Origin: Sphingomonadaceae bacterium OTU29LAMAA1
GTDB lineage: Bacteria; Pseudomonadota; Alphaproteobacteria; Sphingomonadales; Sphingomonadaceae
Direction: 5' to 3'
Length of the DNA: 64,000 nucleotides
NCBI GenBank assembly: GCA_024072375.1
Contig: CP099617.1
Coordinates: 2,859,001-2,923,000 of the forward strand
Positions 54,911-63,824 of this stretch are shown here, one piece after another (the first letter of the stretch is position 1; each line of letters begins with the position of its first letter). A program made the translations under genes and the position numbers. Below the pieces are notes generated by a model that saw only the letters and a program-made list of their open reading frames with translations, was not told where the DNA came from and ran no database searches.

Positions 54911-55123
54911 TCAGCGGTTGTGGCAACAACATCAATCTCCGCTTTCCCTTTCTACCTTCCCAATCGGGAAAGCGCTATACCCGCATAACGTGTCAGGTGT
55001 CGTCGCATCCGCAGTCGCAGACGAAACGTAATTAACCGCATGACGTGCCGTCCTTCGGCTACATGGGGACCGTAGGCGCCTATACGTTCGCAAGGTTGCG
55101 GCGGAGCGCACCTGCCGGCTCAC

Positions 55124-56251
55124 GTGAGCGAGCATCGGACAGGAAGGGCGACCGTGGGAGCTAGATTTCAGTTCCGTCCCGGCAGAGCGGCACTGGCGAT
55201 GTGCTGTTCGCTGACGATGGCGAGCGCAGCGCAAGCCCATGTGAAGTGGTTCTGCGGCGTCATTGACCCCTCGCTTCCGCCAGCAGCGCCTCGCGACGTG
55301 CTGTCGCCTACTTTTCTGCTGGCAGTACCGCTCTTCGCGATGCTAGTGGCGGCCGGCGCCCTGCTCGACGCTGTTCTTGCCCGAACCGCGCTGGGATCGG
55401 CGGCAAGGTTCACAGGCAGGGACGCGATCGGGGAACTGATCCTGCGCGTCGGCATGTCCGCCTACGCGGTTTGTCTCTGGGCCAATCTGGCCGTGGTGAT
55501 GTGGGCGGACAGCTCGGTCGGGTCGATTCTCACGCCTGATCTTCTTGGTCGCGGGAGGGTTCTGGCTGGCGTCCAGCTCGCGTTTGCAGTGCTGGTGCTC
55601 ATCCCCCGCGCGTCCATTCCCGCCGGCGCCGCGCTCGGTGTCCTCTATGCCACCGGCGTCGCGCAATACGGCGCGTTCTACATGATTGATTACCTCTTCT
55701 TCCTGGGCGCTGCGGCTTATCTGGTGATGAGCGATCCCTGGCTGAAGCGACATTCGGGCGCGGGCACCCGGCGGCTTGCCGTGCTGACCGTCAGCATCGG
55801 CGTCAGCCTGATGTGGACCGCGATCGAGAAATTCCTGTTCCCCCAATGGACGATAGCGATTCTCCTCCATCATCCCGCCATCGCGGCGGGATTCGAGCTG
55901 CCGACCGTCACCACGATCGCCGGCTTCATCGAGTTCAGTCTGGCATTCTATGTCCTGGTCGGGCGCGACATCCTGATCCGGGTCAGCATCGCTGCGCTAA
56001 TGGCGTTGTTCATGCTGGCGATGCCGGAGTTCGGCATGGTGGACGTCGTCGGGCACATCCCGCTGATCGCAATCTTTCTTGTCCTGCTCTTGCATGGCGA
56101 GACGTCGATGCAGCGACAGTTCAGACGCGGCGCTTCAAGCGTCTTCGCCTCGGCAGGGTGGGTCACGATCCTGTATATCATCGTGCTAACCGGGATGACG
56201 CTCCTCTATTACGGCCTCCACGCAGTTTCTGCGGCAATCCGGTCAGCGTGA
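55124..56251 (+). CDS. Multi-span membrane protein, DoxX-like part
   Basis: A 375-residue protein with about nine spans. AQAHVKWFCGV after the first hydrophobic segment suggests a cleaved or anchored N terminus, and FIEFSLAFYVLVGRDILIRV near the end recalls DoxX-type membrane proteins. The GTG start is uncertain; an ATG at residue 26 is an alternative. Function unknown. Confidence 0.6.
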   Translation: MSEHRTGRATVGARFQFRPGRAALAMCCSLTMASAAQAHVKWFCGVIDPSLPPAAPRDVLSPTFLLAVPLFAMLVAAGALLDAVLARTALGSAARFTGRDAIGELILRVGMSAYAVCLWANLAVVMWADSSVGSILTPDLLGRGRVLAGVQLAFAVLVLIPRASIPAGAALGVLYATGVAQYGAFYMIDYLFFLGAAAYLVMSDPWLKRHSGAGTRRLAVLTVSIGVSLMWTAIEKFLFPQWTIAILLHHPAIAAGFELPTVTTIAGFIEFSLAFYVLVGRDILIRVSIAALMALFMLAMPEFGMVDVVGHIPLIAIFLVLLLHGETSMQRQFRRGASSVFASAGWVTILYIIVLTGMTLLYYGLHAVSAAIRSA

Positions 56252-56661
56252 TGTGCAATGCTCTGTTTCGGGATCGACCGTTCATGCGCTTCTGAAATCA
56301 CCATCCCAGTGGGAATGCGCCGGCCGTTTCGACCGCCGTTCGTTTCCGGCAAAGGTAGGTCGCCGCCTCTGACTGCTGTTGTCCAAGCCCAGCCCCGGCA
56401 GGAATTATGGTGCCGGTTTGTTACACCTCGAAACCCCAAAGAGCCGACTTCGGGAAGGTGGCTTCACAACCCGAGGTTATGACACGACCACACTGCGCCC
56501 TTCAACGGAATTGTTTTCAAGGGAGACGCTGAGCCGTCGTGTAATCAACAACCTCAAAGAAATTTGCGGTCTCGTGTGGCTTCATTGGCGTTCATGCGTT
56601 TGAGGCCGTAACGACCCAACCTGCAATGCATTCCGGGCGCATCTCCAGCGAAAGAATCCTC
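56252..56661. other. Intergenic region
   Basis: 410 bases before the catalase-like gene. A short dyad CCATCCCAGTGGGAATG lies at 56301-56317, like those at 54953 and 58734. No gene is seen. Confidence 0.4.
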
Positions 56662-57786
56662 ATGGCCGACGCGATCTCCCATTCTGCGATCCGTTACACG
56701 CCCGCTATCGAAAAGCCGGAGGCCGATGAGGGGGAAACCATCAGGGGCCTGAACGAGCAGTTCCATCTCATTCAGGAGCAGACTGCCAAGGATTATGGTT
56801 CGGCCGTGCGCGGTGTCCATGCCAAGGCGCACGCGATCGTAAAGGGCCGGATCGAAGTCCTGCCCGGGTTGGCGGCACCGCTGGCACAAGGGCTTTTCGC
56901 CACGTCGGGCTCCTACGATGTGTTGATGCGGTTCTCGACATTGCCGGGCGATATTCTCGACGACAGCATCAGCGTACCGCGCGGCGTAGCGATCAAACTG
57001 TTCGACGTTTCTGGCGACCGCCTGCCGGGTTCCGAGACGGACAGCACGCAGGATTTCGTTCTCGTCAACGGCCCTGCCTTTGCCGCCCCCACGCCCAAGG
57101 CGTTCCTCGCCAATCTGAAGATGCTGGCCAAAACCACTGATACGGGCGAGGGTCTGAAGAAGGCCCTGTCGGCGACGTTGCAGGTGGTTGACGCCGCACT
57201 GGAAACGATCGGGGTCCAGAGCCCTACGGTCCAGACGCTGGGCGGTGCGCCGAACACTCACCCGTTGGGCGAGACCTATTACACGCAGGTGCCGTTTCGC
57301 TACGGCGACTATATCGCCAAGCTCTCGCTGGCACCGGTGTCGCCGAACATGACGGCGCTGACGGGTGACAAGGTCGAAACCTCGGGTCGCCCCGATGCCC
57401 TGCGCGAGGATCTGGGAGAGGTGCTGATCGAGCAGGACAGCGTCTGGGAGCTGCGGGTCCAGCTTTGCACGGACCTGGAAGAGATGCCGATCGAGGATGC
57501 TTCGGTCATCTGGGACGAGAAGAAAAGCCCGTTTGTCCCGATTGCCCGACTTACCGTTCCTGCGCAGATCAGCTGGGAGCATGGAACCAGCGACGGTCAG
57601 GACAAGGCGATCGCGTTCAGCCCATGGCACGGCCTTGCTGCGCATCAGCCGATCGGGGGCGTCAATCGGGCGCGCAAGCCGACCTATGAAGCGTCCGCAA
57701 AATTTCGCGGCGAATTCAACGGGTGCCCGATGCACGAGCCGCGTTCGCTCGGCGATGTTCCCGCAAAGGCCATGACGATCGACTGA
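56662..57786 (+). CDS. Catalase-family heme protein (SrpA-like)
   Basis: A 374-residue protein. RGVHAKAHAIVKGRIEV (about 50-66) carries the distal His region, and MRFSTLPGDI...VPRGVAIKLFDV (about 95-125) is the RxSTxxG/RG core of catalase-related proteins. It lacks the C-terminal extension of large catalases. It probably handles peroxide or lipid peroxides. The ATG before ADAISHSA is used. An ECF sigma gene follows. Confidence 0.85.
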   Translation: MADAISHSAIRYTPAIEKPEADEGETIRGLNEQFHLIQEQTAKDYGSAVRGVHAKAHAIVKGRIEVLPGLAAPLAQGLFATSGSYDVLMRFSTLPGDILDDSISVPRGVAIKLFDVSGDRLPGSETDSTQDFVLVNGPAFAAPTPKAFLANLKMLAKTTDTGEGLKKALSATLQVVDAALETIGVQSPTVQTLGGAPNTHPLGETYYTQVPFRYGDYIAKLSLAPVSPNMTALTGDKVETSGRPDALREDLGEVLIEQDSVWELRVQLCTDLEEMPIEDASVIWDEKKSPFVPIARLTVPAQISWEHGTSDGQDKAIAFSPWHGLAAHQPIGGVNRARKPTYEASAKFRGEFNGCPMHEPRSLGDVPAKAMTID

Positions 57787-58009
57787 AACGTGCGGGAGAA
57801 AAGCGCTCCCACGCCGCCCTCGGCACATGCCGGAATTTTGTGCTGATGGCTTCACACTCCTGTGTTCGCGTGAGGGGGCAATGGCACAAACGTCAAAGCA
57901 TTCGTCAAATTGCTCTTGTATACAACGCGCTACAGCGGGCACATCGATGCGACTAACCTCGGCTTCTCCATCCGACATATTTCTCTCAGCGAAGGCCGGC
58001 TCGGTTCTG

Positions 58010-58579
58010 ATGCAATCGGCCGCGAGCGAGGCGCGGCTGCACCTGATCGAGCAGTTGGCCCGAACAGGTCAGGGGGAGCAGGATGCGTTCCGCACGGTGT
58101 ACGTTCTGACTTCGGCCAAGCTGTTTGGTATATGCCTGCGCATTTGCGGGGACCGCGCCGCTGCCGAGGACGTGCTGCACGATGTCTACATGATCGTCTG
58201 GAAGCGCGCTGGAACGTATGAGCCGTGTCTCGGCAGTCCGATCAGCTGGCTGGCGACCATCGCTCGAAACCGTGCAATCGACTGGCGCCGCAGTCAGACA
58301 AGACAGGCCGCCGTGCCGCTCGACGACGCGCCCGACTTGCCTGACCCAACGGTTGATGCCGAAGCGGGAATGCTGCTCGATGAGGCATCGCGGGGGGTTT
58401 TCGCCTGCCTCGCCGCGCTGGAAAGTCATCAGGGTAACGCGATCCGGAACGCGTTTTTCCATGGTTTTACCTATGCGGAGCTTGCCGAACGCCATTGTGT
58501 GCCGATCGGCACGATGAAGAGCTGGATACGCCGCGGTCTACGACAGATGCGCCACAATCTCGAAGTAGCGGGTCATTAG
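58010..58579 (+). CDS. RNA polymerase ECF sigma factor
   Basis: A 189-residue protein. Sigma-2 is AFRTVYVLTSAKLFGICLRI...EDVLHDVYMIVWKRA (about 22-65) and sigma-4 is AIRNAFFHGFTYAELAERHC...GTMKSWIRRGLRQMR (about 143-184). A start 21 codons earlier (57947) is also open; this one gives the usual length. Members of this group are usually followed by a membrane anti-sigma factor, but none is present here. It probably responds to oxidative stress, in view of the adjacent catalase gene. Confidence 0.85.
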   Translation: MQSAASEARLHLIEQLARTGQGEQDAFRTVYVLTSAKLFGICLRICGDRAAAEDVLHDVYMIVWKRAGTYEPCLGSPISWLATIARNRAIDWRRSQTRQAAVPLDDAPDLPDPTVDAEAGMLLDEASRGVFACLAALESHQGNAIRNAFFHGFTYAELAERHCVPIGTMKSWIRRGLRQMRHNLEVAGH

Positions 58580-58733
58580 GCGACCGTGGCTTAAAAGCAG
58601 GCGCATATCGTTCCGCTCGCGATGCACAAACCTTAGCGTCCAAACTGAACGGTTGTGACACTAAGCTCGTACAGCGATCCTTCTCAGAACACGCGAAATG
58701 TCGGTTTTGAGAACCCGTGAGCTTTCCCTCTTC

Positions 58734-58750
58734 ACCATCCCAATTGGGAG
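58734..58750. repeat. Short dyad repeat, third type
   Basis: ACCATCCCAATTGGGAG matches 54953-54970 and 56301-56317 by eye: a TCCCA/TGGGA dyad in AT-rich context. Confidence 0.4.
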
Positions 58751-58754
58751 GTCG

Positions 58755-59585
58755 TCAGCCCTTACTGTTCGAAGCAATGATACCCTCAATCCAACGGGCG
58801 TAACGCGACAAGCGAATGATATAGGCCGTCTCTCCGTATCGCCCGGCGGCATTACCGATGGCGATATGACCGCCTGACCATCCCCACGACGTGAGGCCGA
58901 TCAGCTTCCAACCGCCATGGTCGCGCATGACGATCGGGCCTCCGCTATCGCCGCCCCCGAAGATGCCTTCGAGCGGCAGGGCACGACTGCCCGTGTCGAA
59001 TCCATAGGTAAGCCAGTGCCCGTTCGTGCTTTCGATCCGATTTTGCGCGCGATGAAGTACGGTCCGATGTGTGGTATCGTCGGCAATACCATCTTGGCCG
59101 GTGCCGGTCTGTCCTTTGCCGATTATCTCGACGGTGTGCCCGACTTCACGATCCCCCGTATAAATCGAGGCTGGCGTAACATCGGTGACGGGTTCGGACA
59201 GCCGGAGCAGCGCCACATCATCGTTGTCGAGGCGTGCCGCCAGTCGGGATGCCTCGCTCTCCCCTTCGCTCTCCCGCACTTGCCGCCAACCGGGGTGGAC
59301 GATCACCTGCGACACGTTGCGGATCTTTCCCGCAATCGTGACGTGATCGATCGGCTTTCTTTGCCATTGCGTGGCATGGGCGGCGGTGACGACCCAGGAA
59401 GGAGCGATCAGAACGCCCTCACCCTCGATCGGGATATCCGCAAGCGGAGGGAAATAGTCGTTGGAAACCAAGTAACGGGCATTGGGTACGTCGTGTCGTC
59501 GCACGATGGCAGCGACGGGTGCGGCAAGCGTCGATGCGGTGATCGCGACGCCGAGAGTCAGGGCTACCGTCGATCTATATGCCAC
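58755..59585 (-). CDS. Exported trypsin-like serine protease
   Basis: A 276-residue protein with a signal peptide (about 1-25). The chymotrypsin triad is intact: His in VVTAAHAT (about 70), Asp in DNDDVALLRL (about 121) and Ser in GGGDSGGPIV (about 216). It is periplasmic or secreted. Substrate unknown. It stands alone. Confidence 0.9.
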   Translation of the reverse strand: MAYRSTVALTLGVAITASTLAAPVAAIVRRHDVPNARYLVSNDYFPPLADIPIEGEGVLIAPSWVVTAAHATQWQRKPIDHVTIAGKIRNVSQVIVHPGWRQVRESEGESEASRLAARLDNDDVALLRLSEPVTDVTPASIYTGDREVGHTVEIIGKGQTGTGQDGIADDTTHRTVLHRAQNRIESTNGHWLTYGFDTGSRALPLEGIFGGGDSGGPIVMRDHGGWKLIGLTSWGWSGGHIAIGNAAGRYGETAYIIRLSRYARWIEGIIASNSKG

Positions 59586-59760
59586 CCAGTCCTCCGTCAG
59601 CCACGCACCGCAATGCGGATTTGCAACCGGTATGGCGCTGGGTGGCTATTGGCCAGCAATTCTCTTTTCACCATCGATTCCGAGAACGCCGATGCCTTCT
59701 CGCCCGCCGTTCCCTTTTAGCAAAGTCGGAAAGTGTATCCGTGGCGCTGCAGACAGGTCA

Positions 59761-60108
59761 TCACGATCTTTCGGTTATATGCCACAGCACTCCGGAAGGA
59801 TCGTGGATGAAGCCGACCGTCAAACCCCAAGGCTGAACCGCAGGAGCTGTTGGGGCTGGCGCGCCAAACCGTTCTGCCACGGCTGCGGGATCATGGCGAT
59901 GCCACCATTCCTGGCAGTCCGAAACCACCAGCTGCACCATGAAATTCTCAGCCAGCTTCTTCACGTAAAAGTTCTTAAGGAGGAAGCTGGCGTCGCCGTT
60001 CGACATGACGGCGATGCTGTCGTCACCATATTCGACCATAAAGCCCAAGGCTTCGTAGAACGATCGGGATCGACCATGATCGCGCGCAGGGATAAATGGG
60101 CGTAGCAT
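59761..60108 (-). CDS. VOC family protein
   Basis: A 115-residue protein: MLRPFIPARDHGRSRSFYEA at the start, VGFIHDPSGVLWHITE at the end. The metal-binding pattern of glyoxalases is only partly kept. Function unknown. Confidence 0.8.
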   Translation of the reverse strand: MLRPFIPARDHGRSRSFYEALGFMVEYGDDSIAVMSNGDASFLLKNFYVKKLAENFMVQLVVSDCQEWWHRHDPAAVAERFGAPAPTAPAVQPWGLTVGFIHDPSGVLWHITERS

Positions 60109-61033
60109 ACTTATCCTCTAATATGGGCATGCAGATCTCAAACCCGTGTTGGTGGAGTTAATGACCATAGCTTGGCTTTGTCGATTCCGGCATCGAGTCA
60201 TACAGGCGAGCCGCCATTCCCGAAACTCGATCCTTTTCGAGAAATTCGGTTTACCGTTAGGTAGGGGCAATGCGTGTAGCATGAGCCCCGCCTCAACATG
60301 AACGAAGGGCCGAAGTTGGGAAGCGGAGACTACCGCGCGAACGTCCACAACTGGGTCTGCCCGGCCGCGAAGCTGCCAGTCGGGTTGCGACCCAAAGACA
60401 GACGTAGCCGAGGCAAGTTGCCGGTCTTGGAAGCTGACATTCTGAACCGGGGTTCTGACACACGCAGACCCCTAGAAATCTTGGTTGCGTCTGCTGCGTC
60501 AAAACTGACCGGTTGTGACACTGCCCGCATTCTCGAAAAGGATGGTGAGTCGGGAACGCCTGTCACGCGAGTGGTTGAAAGCTGCTCCAATCGCCCCGGG
60601 CCACGCTCTCTATGCATAACGCGTACCCGAAAGCGCAGCTCTTGTACCGGCAGTCCCACGATCGATCAAAGTCAGGAACGTGTGAATTGCCTCCGTACTA
60701 TTCCCGGCGGCACTCAGGAGGGCGTGCGCGCGGGCGAAGGCGATGCTCCACGTCGACGTAATAAGCGTAGCGGCGAGATATCGTCCGTCGTTTCTGTGGG
60801 TATCGACCTCGCAGGAACGGTGGATTTGTGTGGTCGCGACGGAGGATGTCTCCGCCATTGAACTCAACAAATGTCGTCATGCCGATCGCGGCATAAGGAT
60901 TCACCAACCGAGTTGGCCTCCTTCTCGAAGCTAGGCCCTGGATGCATCCGCGCGAAAGATTGAGCGTATCTCAATAGGATAGCTGCACAGGACAGTGGTG
61001 CTGACCCGATATCGCAGCAAGCGAGGAGGTGAC
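60109..61033. other. Long intergenic region with composite repeat
   Basis: 925 bases without a clear gene. It holds the composite repeat 60298-60448 and a copy of AACTGACCGGTTGTGACACT at 60503-60522 that is also found at 58643-58662. Short minus-strand frames at 60610-60907 look like decayed coding in two frames but match no family. Confidence 0.5.
60298..60448 (+). repeat. Composite repeat: 60-bp module, 31-nt spacer, inverted 60-bp module (copy 17)
   Basis: The module 60298-60357 begins ATGAACGAAGGGCCG. The spacer 60358-60388 begins TGCCCGGCCGCGAAG and is the same as at 45255-45285. The inverted module 60389-60448 begins GACCCAAAGACAG and ends CATTCTGAACC. Confidence 0.8.
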
Positions 61034-61954
61034 GTGGCGACGACTGATGGCCTCTCTCTTTTTCGCGCAGTGCTGAACAGGCTTGATGCGGCATCGGATG
61101 CTCTGACAATTTGCGAGGTCGCGGCAAACCTCCGTGTGATCGCGCCAGTGAGCAGCGCTATGGGTGCCTTGCTAGTGATCGACGGATCGATGCACCTCCA
61201 TTGCGGGCGCGAACGTCAAATCGTACGATCGGGTGAGACGGCCATAATTCCGGCGTCTAAACCGATCTGGTTTGCAAGCTGCCGACAATCGATCGGTGCA
61301 GCGATCGACAGCCGCGGTCATTTAGTTAGGCGCGGTAGCTGGCTGGTTTCAGACGTTACCTGCGGTCGTAAGCGGGTGCTACAAGTTGCGATGGTCAAAA
61401 TATCAGGAACGAAAGCCGATTGGCTGGACGAGCCCGCATCAGTGTCCCTGACCGCGTGCGACAGTGGGAAGCAGTTGTTCGAGCTATTGCGCACACAATG
61501 CGATTCTCATGATCCGGGTACCCCCGCGCTCGCTCAGACGCTTGTCAATGCATGCCTTGTGCAGGCTCTGAAGACGTCGAACGTCAACGAGGTGCCTCAA
61601 CGTACTCATTCGGAGGTGCGCAGCCCGCTCTTGGTACGGGCCCTAGACGAAGTACGAGCCAGACCTGCTGAGATGCATACAACGGACACGCTTGCGCATG
61701 CTGCGGGCATGAGCCGGTCTACCTTCATCCGTCAGTTAGCGCGATTCGCACACGCTAGCCCGATGGAGTATATTCGGCGCGTTCGGCTAGAAGAGGCGGC
61801 GATAATGCTGCGATCTGATGAAGCCGCCATCAAGACTATTGCGGCAGCAACTGGCTTTCGTAGCCGAAGCCATTTCTCCCGCACTTTTCGACTGCACTAC
61901 GGGACCGATCCATCTGCCTTTCGTGATGCTAATGCCGAGCGGCACGCCCGTTAA
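61034..61954 (+). CDS. AraC family transcriptional regulator
   Basis: A 306-residue protein. The N-terminal cupin-like sensor is about 20-180, and the C-terminal pair of helix-turn-helix motifs is about 205-300 (AHAAGMSRSTFIRQLARFAH and IAAATGFRSRSHFSRTFRLH). GTG after AGGAGG is the start, not an earlier GTG. Target unknown. Confidence 0.9.
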   Translation: MATTDGLSLFRAVLNRLDAASDALTICEVAANLRVIAPVSSAMGALLVIDGSMHLHCGRERQIVRSGETAIIPASKPIWFASCRQSIGAAIDSRGHLVRRGSWLVSDVTCGRKRVLQVAMVKISGTKADWLDEPASVSLTACDSGKQLFELLRTQCDSHDPGTPALAQTLVNACLVQALKTSNVNEVPQRTHSEVRSPLLVRALDEVRARPAEMHTTDTLAHAAGMSRSTFIRQLARFAHASPMEYIRRVRLEEAAIMLRSDEAAIKTIAAATGFRSRSHFSRTFRLHYGTDPSAFRDANAERHAR

Positions 61955-62024
61955 TCGGAATAGGCCTGTAGTAGGTTGTAATCGCCTGCTTCAGGTGCTT
62001 TGATACCTTCGCCGACCGGGGTGT

Positions 62025-62141
62025 CTAATCGAAATCAAGGTTGCCGATGATCTTATCGCCGGCTTCGACAAGGACGCCAGCACGCATCGTTAGATTTCCA
62101 TCGAGGATCGCCAAGGCGTCATTCAGCGCCTGTTTCAGCAT
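62025..62141 (-). CDS. Possible 38-residue peptide overlapping the crp-like gene end
   Basis: A 38-residue frame overlaps the last 23 bases of the Crp-like gene, ending in GDKIIGNLDFD. There is no clear ribosome site. It may be real and coupled, or chance. Confidence 0.25.
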   Translation of the reverse strand: MLKQALNDALAILDGNLTMRAGVLVEAGDKIIGNLDFD

Positions 62142-62760
62142 TTCGCTGTCGGGGCAGGTCGCTGCACAGTCTGAGCCTGTCCAGATCCACGATGGTTACG
62201 TAGGAATTGTTACGTGTTATCAGGCCGTCTGTGACGAGCCGCTTCAGCGTCCGGTTAACGTGAACAGCGGTGAGGCCGATCGCATCGCCGATGTCATCCT
62301 GGGTTAACGGAAAGTCGATCGTGAAGTTTGTCCCGTATGTCGGACAGCCAAGTCGGACCGCGAGATTTGCAAGGAATGCGGCCAACCGCGGCGTTGCTGC
62401 CGTCCGTCCGATCGACGTGAGCTGCGATTTAACAGCTGCCGTTTTCTTGACGCTGATCTGCAAGATCGAAATCGCGAGCGCGGCATCGGTGGCTATGGCA
62501 TCACGAACATGTTCGATGTCGATGCGCCGGAGAGTGGTCTTGTTGATCGCGCTAAGGGTTTCAGAGATTTCAGCCTTAAAAAGATCATCGACCCCTATCA
62601 AATCGCCGGGCAGGTAGAGCGCAGTTATTTGCCGGCTTCCGCTCGACAATATGGCAGATCCAGCAACCCACCCATCGACTACGTGATATAGAGATTTAGC
62701 GGGCTGTCCTTCTAGCTGGATGAGCCTGTTACGCCGATAGTCTACCAAGCTAGCTGGCAC
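62119..62760 (-). CDS. Crp/Fnr family transcriptional regulator
   Basis: A 213-residue protein. The cyclic-nucleotide-binding-like barrel is about 15-110 (VDGWVAGSAIL...ALYLPGDLIGVDDLF), with the helix-turn-helix near TQDDIGDAIGLTAVHVNRTL (about 151-170). It lacks the Cys set of FNR. Ligand unknown. Confidence 0.85.
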   Translation of the reverse strand: MPASLVDYRRNRLIQLEGQPAKSLYHVVDGWVAGSAILSSGSRQITALYLPGDLIGVDDLFKAEISETLSAINKTTLRRIDIEHVRDAIATDAALAISILQISVKKTAAVKSQLTSIGRTAATPRLAAFLANLAVRLGCPTYGTNFTIDFPLTQDDIGDAIGLTAVHVNRTLKRLVTDGLITRNNSYVTIVDLDRLRLCSDLPRQRNAETGAE

Positions 62761-63178
62761 ATCGCTTATGCCGCGTAGGTGGTCGACCGGAGCAGTCGGT
62801 CTCCAAAGAACCCGTTCATCATAAATCTTTTCCGCGCCCCCCTCCAGGGATCCATACGGAAGGGAAAGGTACAGGGTGGATTACGTAAATCAATAAGATA
62901 CCAAACGTCGCATTGCCCCCTGTCGTCTGCCTGCAGTTTGGTTGGCATGGCTCAGACGGCTTTCGTGCCGCGCTGCCGCAAACCGCCGTCCGCGCACGGC
63001 GATGCCTACATCAACCGCCAGTGCGAGGCTGCTTACAACTACTCGGCCGCGCACCCGCCCACATCGTGCTGCGAGCCCGCTGTTCCAAGTCTGGGCAGAT
63101 GGGCTGGATAGATTGATCGAGGATGTTGCCGGGCGCGAAGCGGCCTGAAAGGATCAGGGCAGCGATGCCGAGGTGAGA
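62761..63178. other. Intergenic region
   Basis: 418 bases between the divergent Crp gene and the coiled-coil gene. No convincing gene; small frames have no family resemblance. Confidence 0.4.
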
Positions 63179-63400
63179 ATGGATATCGACGAACAGATTG
63201 CGGGTGCTCGGCAGCGGCTGGCGGATGCAAGGATAGAGGCGGAATTGATCCGTGCGGCTGTCCGAAGTCAGAGGGCGGCGCTGCACGCCAAGCTGATCGA
63301 GATCGAGGATATTCGCGTTGAGGTCCGGGCGACCCGCGAAGAGCTGGCGCAGACGCGGGCGCGGGGGGCGGGGGGGGGGGGGCGAAAGTCCGGCGGGTGA
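63179..63400 (+). CDS. Small coiled-coil protein ending in a G-run
   Basis: A 73-residue protein with AGGTGAG before its ATG. It is almost all one helix: heptads from DIDEQIAGARQRLADARI to VEVRATREELAQTRA. Its 3' end runs through a 13-base G-run (63370-63382), so the C terminus depends on the run length. Function unknown. Confidence 0.45.
   Translation: MDIDEQIAGARQRLADARIEAELIRAAVRSQRAALHAKLIEIEDIRVEVRATREELAQTRARGAGGGGRKSGG
63370..63382 (+). repeat. 13-base G homopolymer
   Basis: Preceded by a further G6 block (63363-63368). Slippage or a sequencing artefact could change the end of the coiled-coil protein. Confidence 0.9.
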
Positions 63401-63824
63401 GATGCCGGATACCGCGTAGTGCAGTCGTGCGCGTCGGACCGTGTTGCGACGTAAATGTTGAGCCGAAAACGACGGAGCGATGAAGTTCAACGACGAAGAT
63501 TTTCCGGCAAATCGGCGGATCGGTTGCTGCAGCTGACCAAATTCCCGAGCCATCTTAGAGCCGCTAGGGCGAGAATAACAATTCACCAGCTTCTATACGG
63601 CCCGTCCATCGGACGAGCGCGGTTCCCCCGCGTGCGAGGACGGTGCGACCCCGTCGGGCCACTCCATATTAAGCCAGGCCGTGGATCTGGCACCCGCCCT
63701 TGCCGTGCAACTGAGTAAACATCGCCGGGTCGCTGTCCTGAGCCAGCGGGTTGCGGCATGGAATGCCTGACTTTGTTCGGGCTCCGCACCGCGGAACACG
63801 ACCGGCCGCCTCATAGGCCGCGTA
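63401..63824. other. Intergenic region before the IS6 element
   Basis: 424 bases. The minus strand has short open frames, but no family is recognised. Confidence 0.4.

Larger units (their letters stand above)
54613..55123. other. Divergent intergenic region with several repeats
   Basis: 511 bases. It holds repeat copy 16 (54678-54737), a second-type repeat at about 54850-54910 and a short dyad at 54953-54970. No gene is seen. Confidence 0.5.

Noticed and set aside
56554..57978. Long minus-strand frame (474 codons) opposite the catalase-like gene
   Set aside because: No family resemblance; the plus strand encodes a recognisable heme protein throughout.
60298..60861. Frame starting MNEGPKLG, and similar short frames at other modules
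   Set aside because: They start inside the repeat module and share only the repeat's translation; not conserved proteins.
60610..60907. Two overlapping minus-strand frames that could be one frameshifted gene
   Set aside because: Translations do not match a family I recognise and no ribosome site is clear.
63600..63660. A stretch with CCCCCGCGTGCGAGGACGGT resembling a type I-E CRISPR repeat
   Set aside because: Only one copy, no regular spacers and no cas genes in the window.
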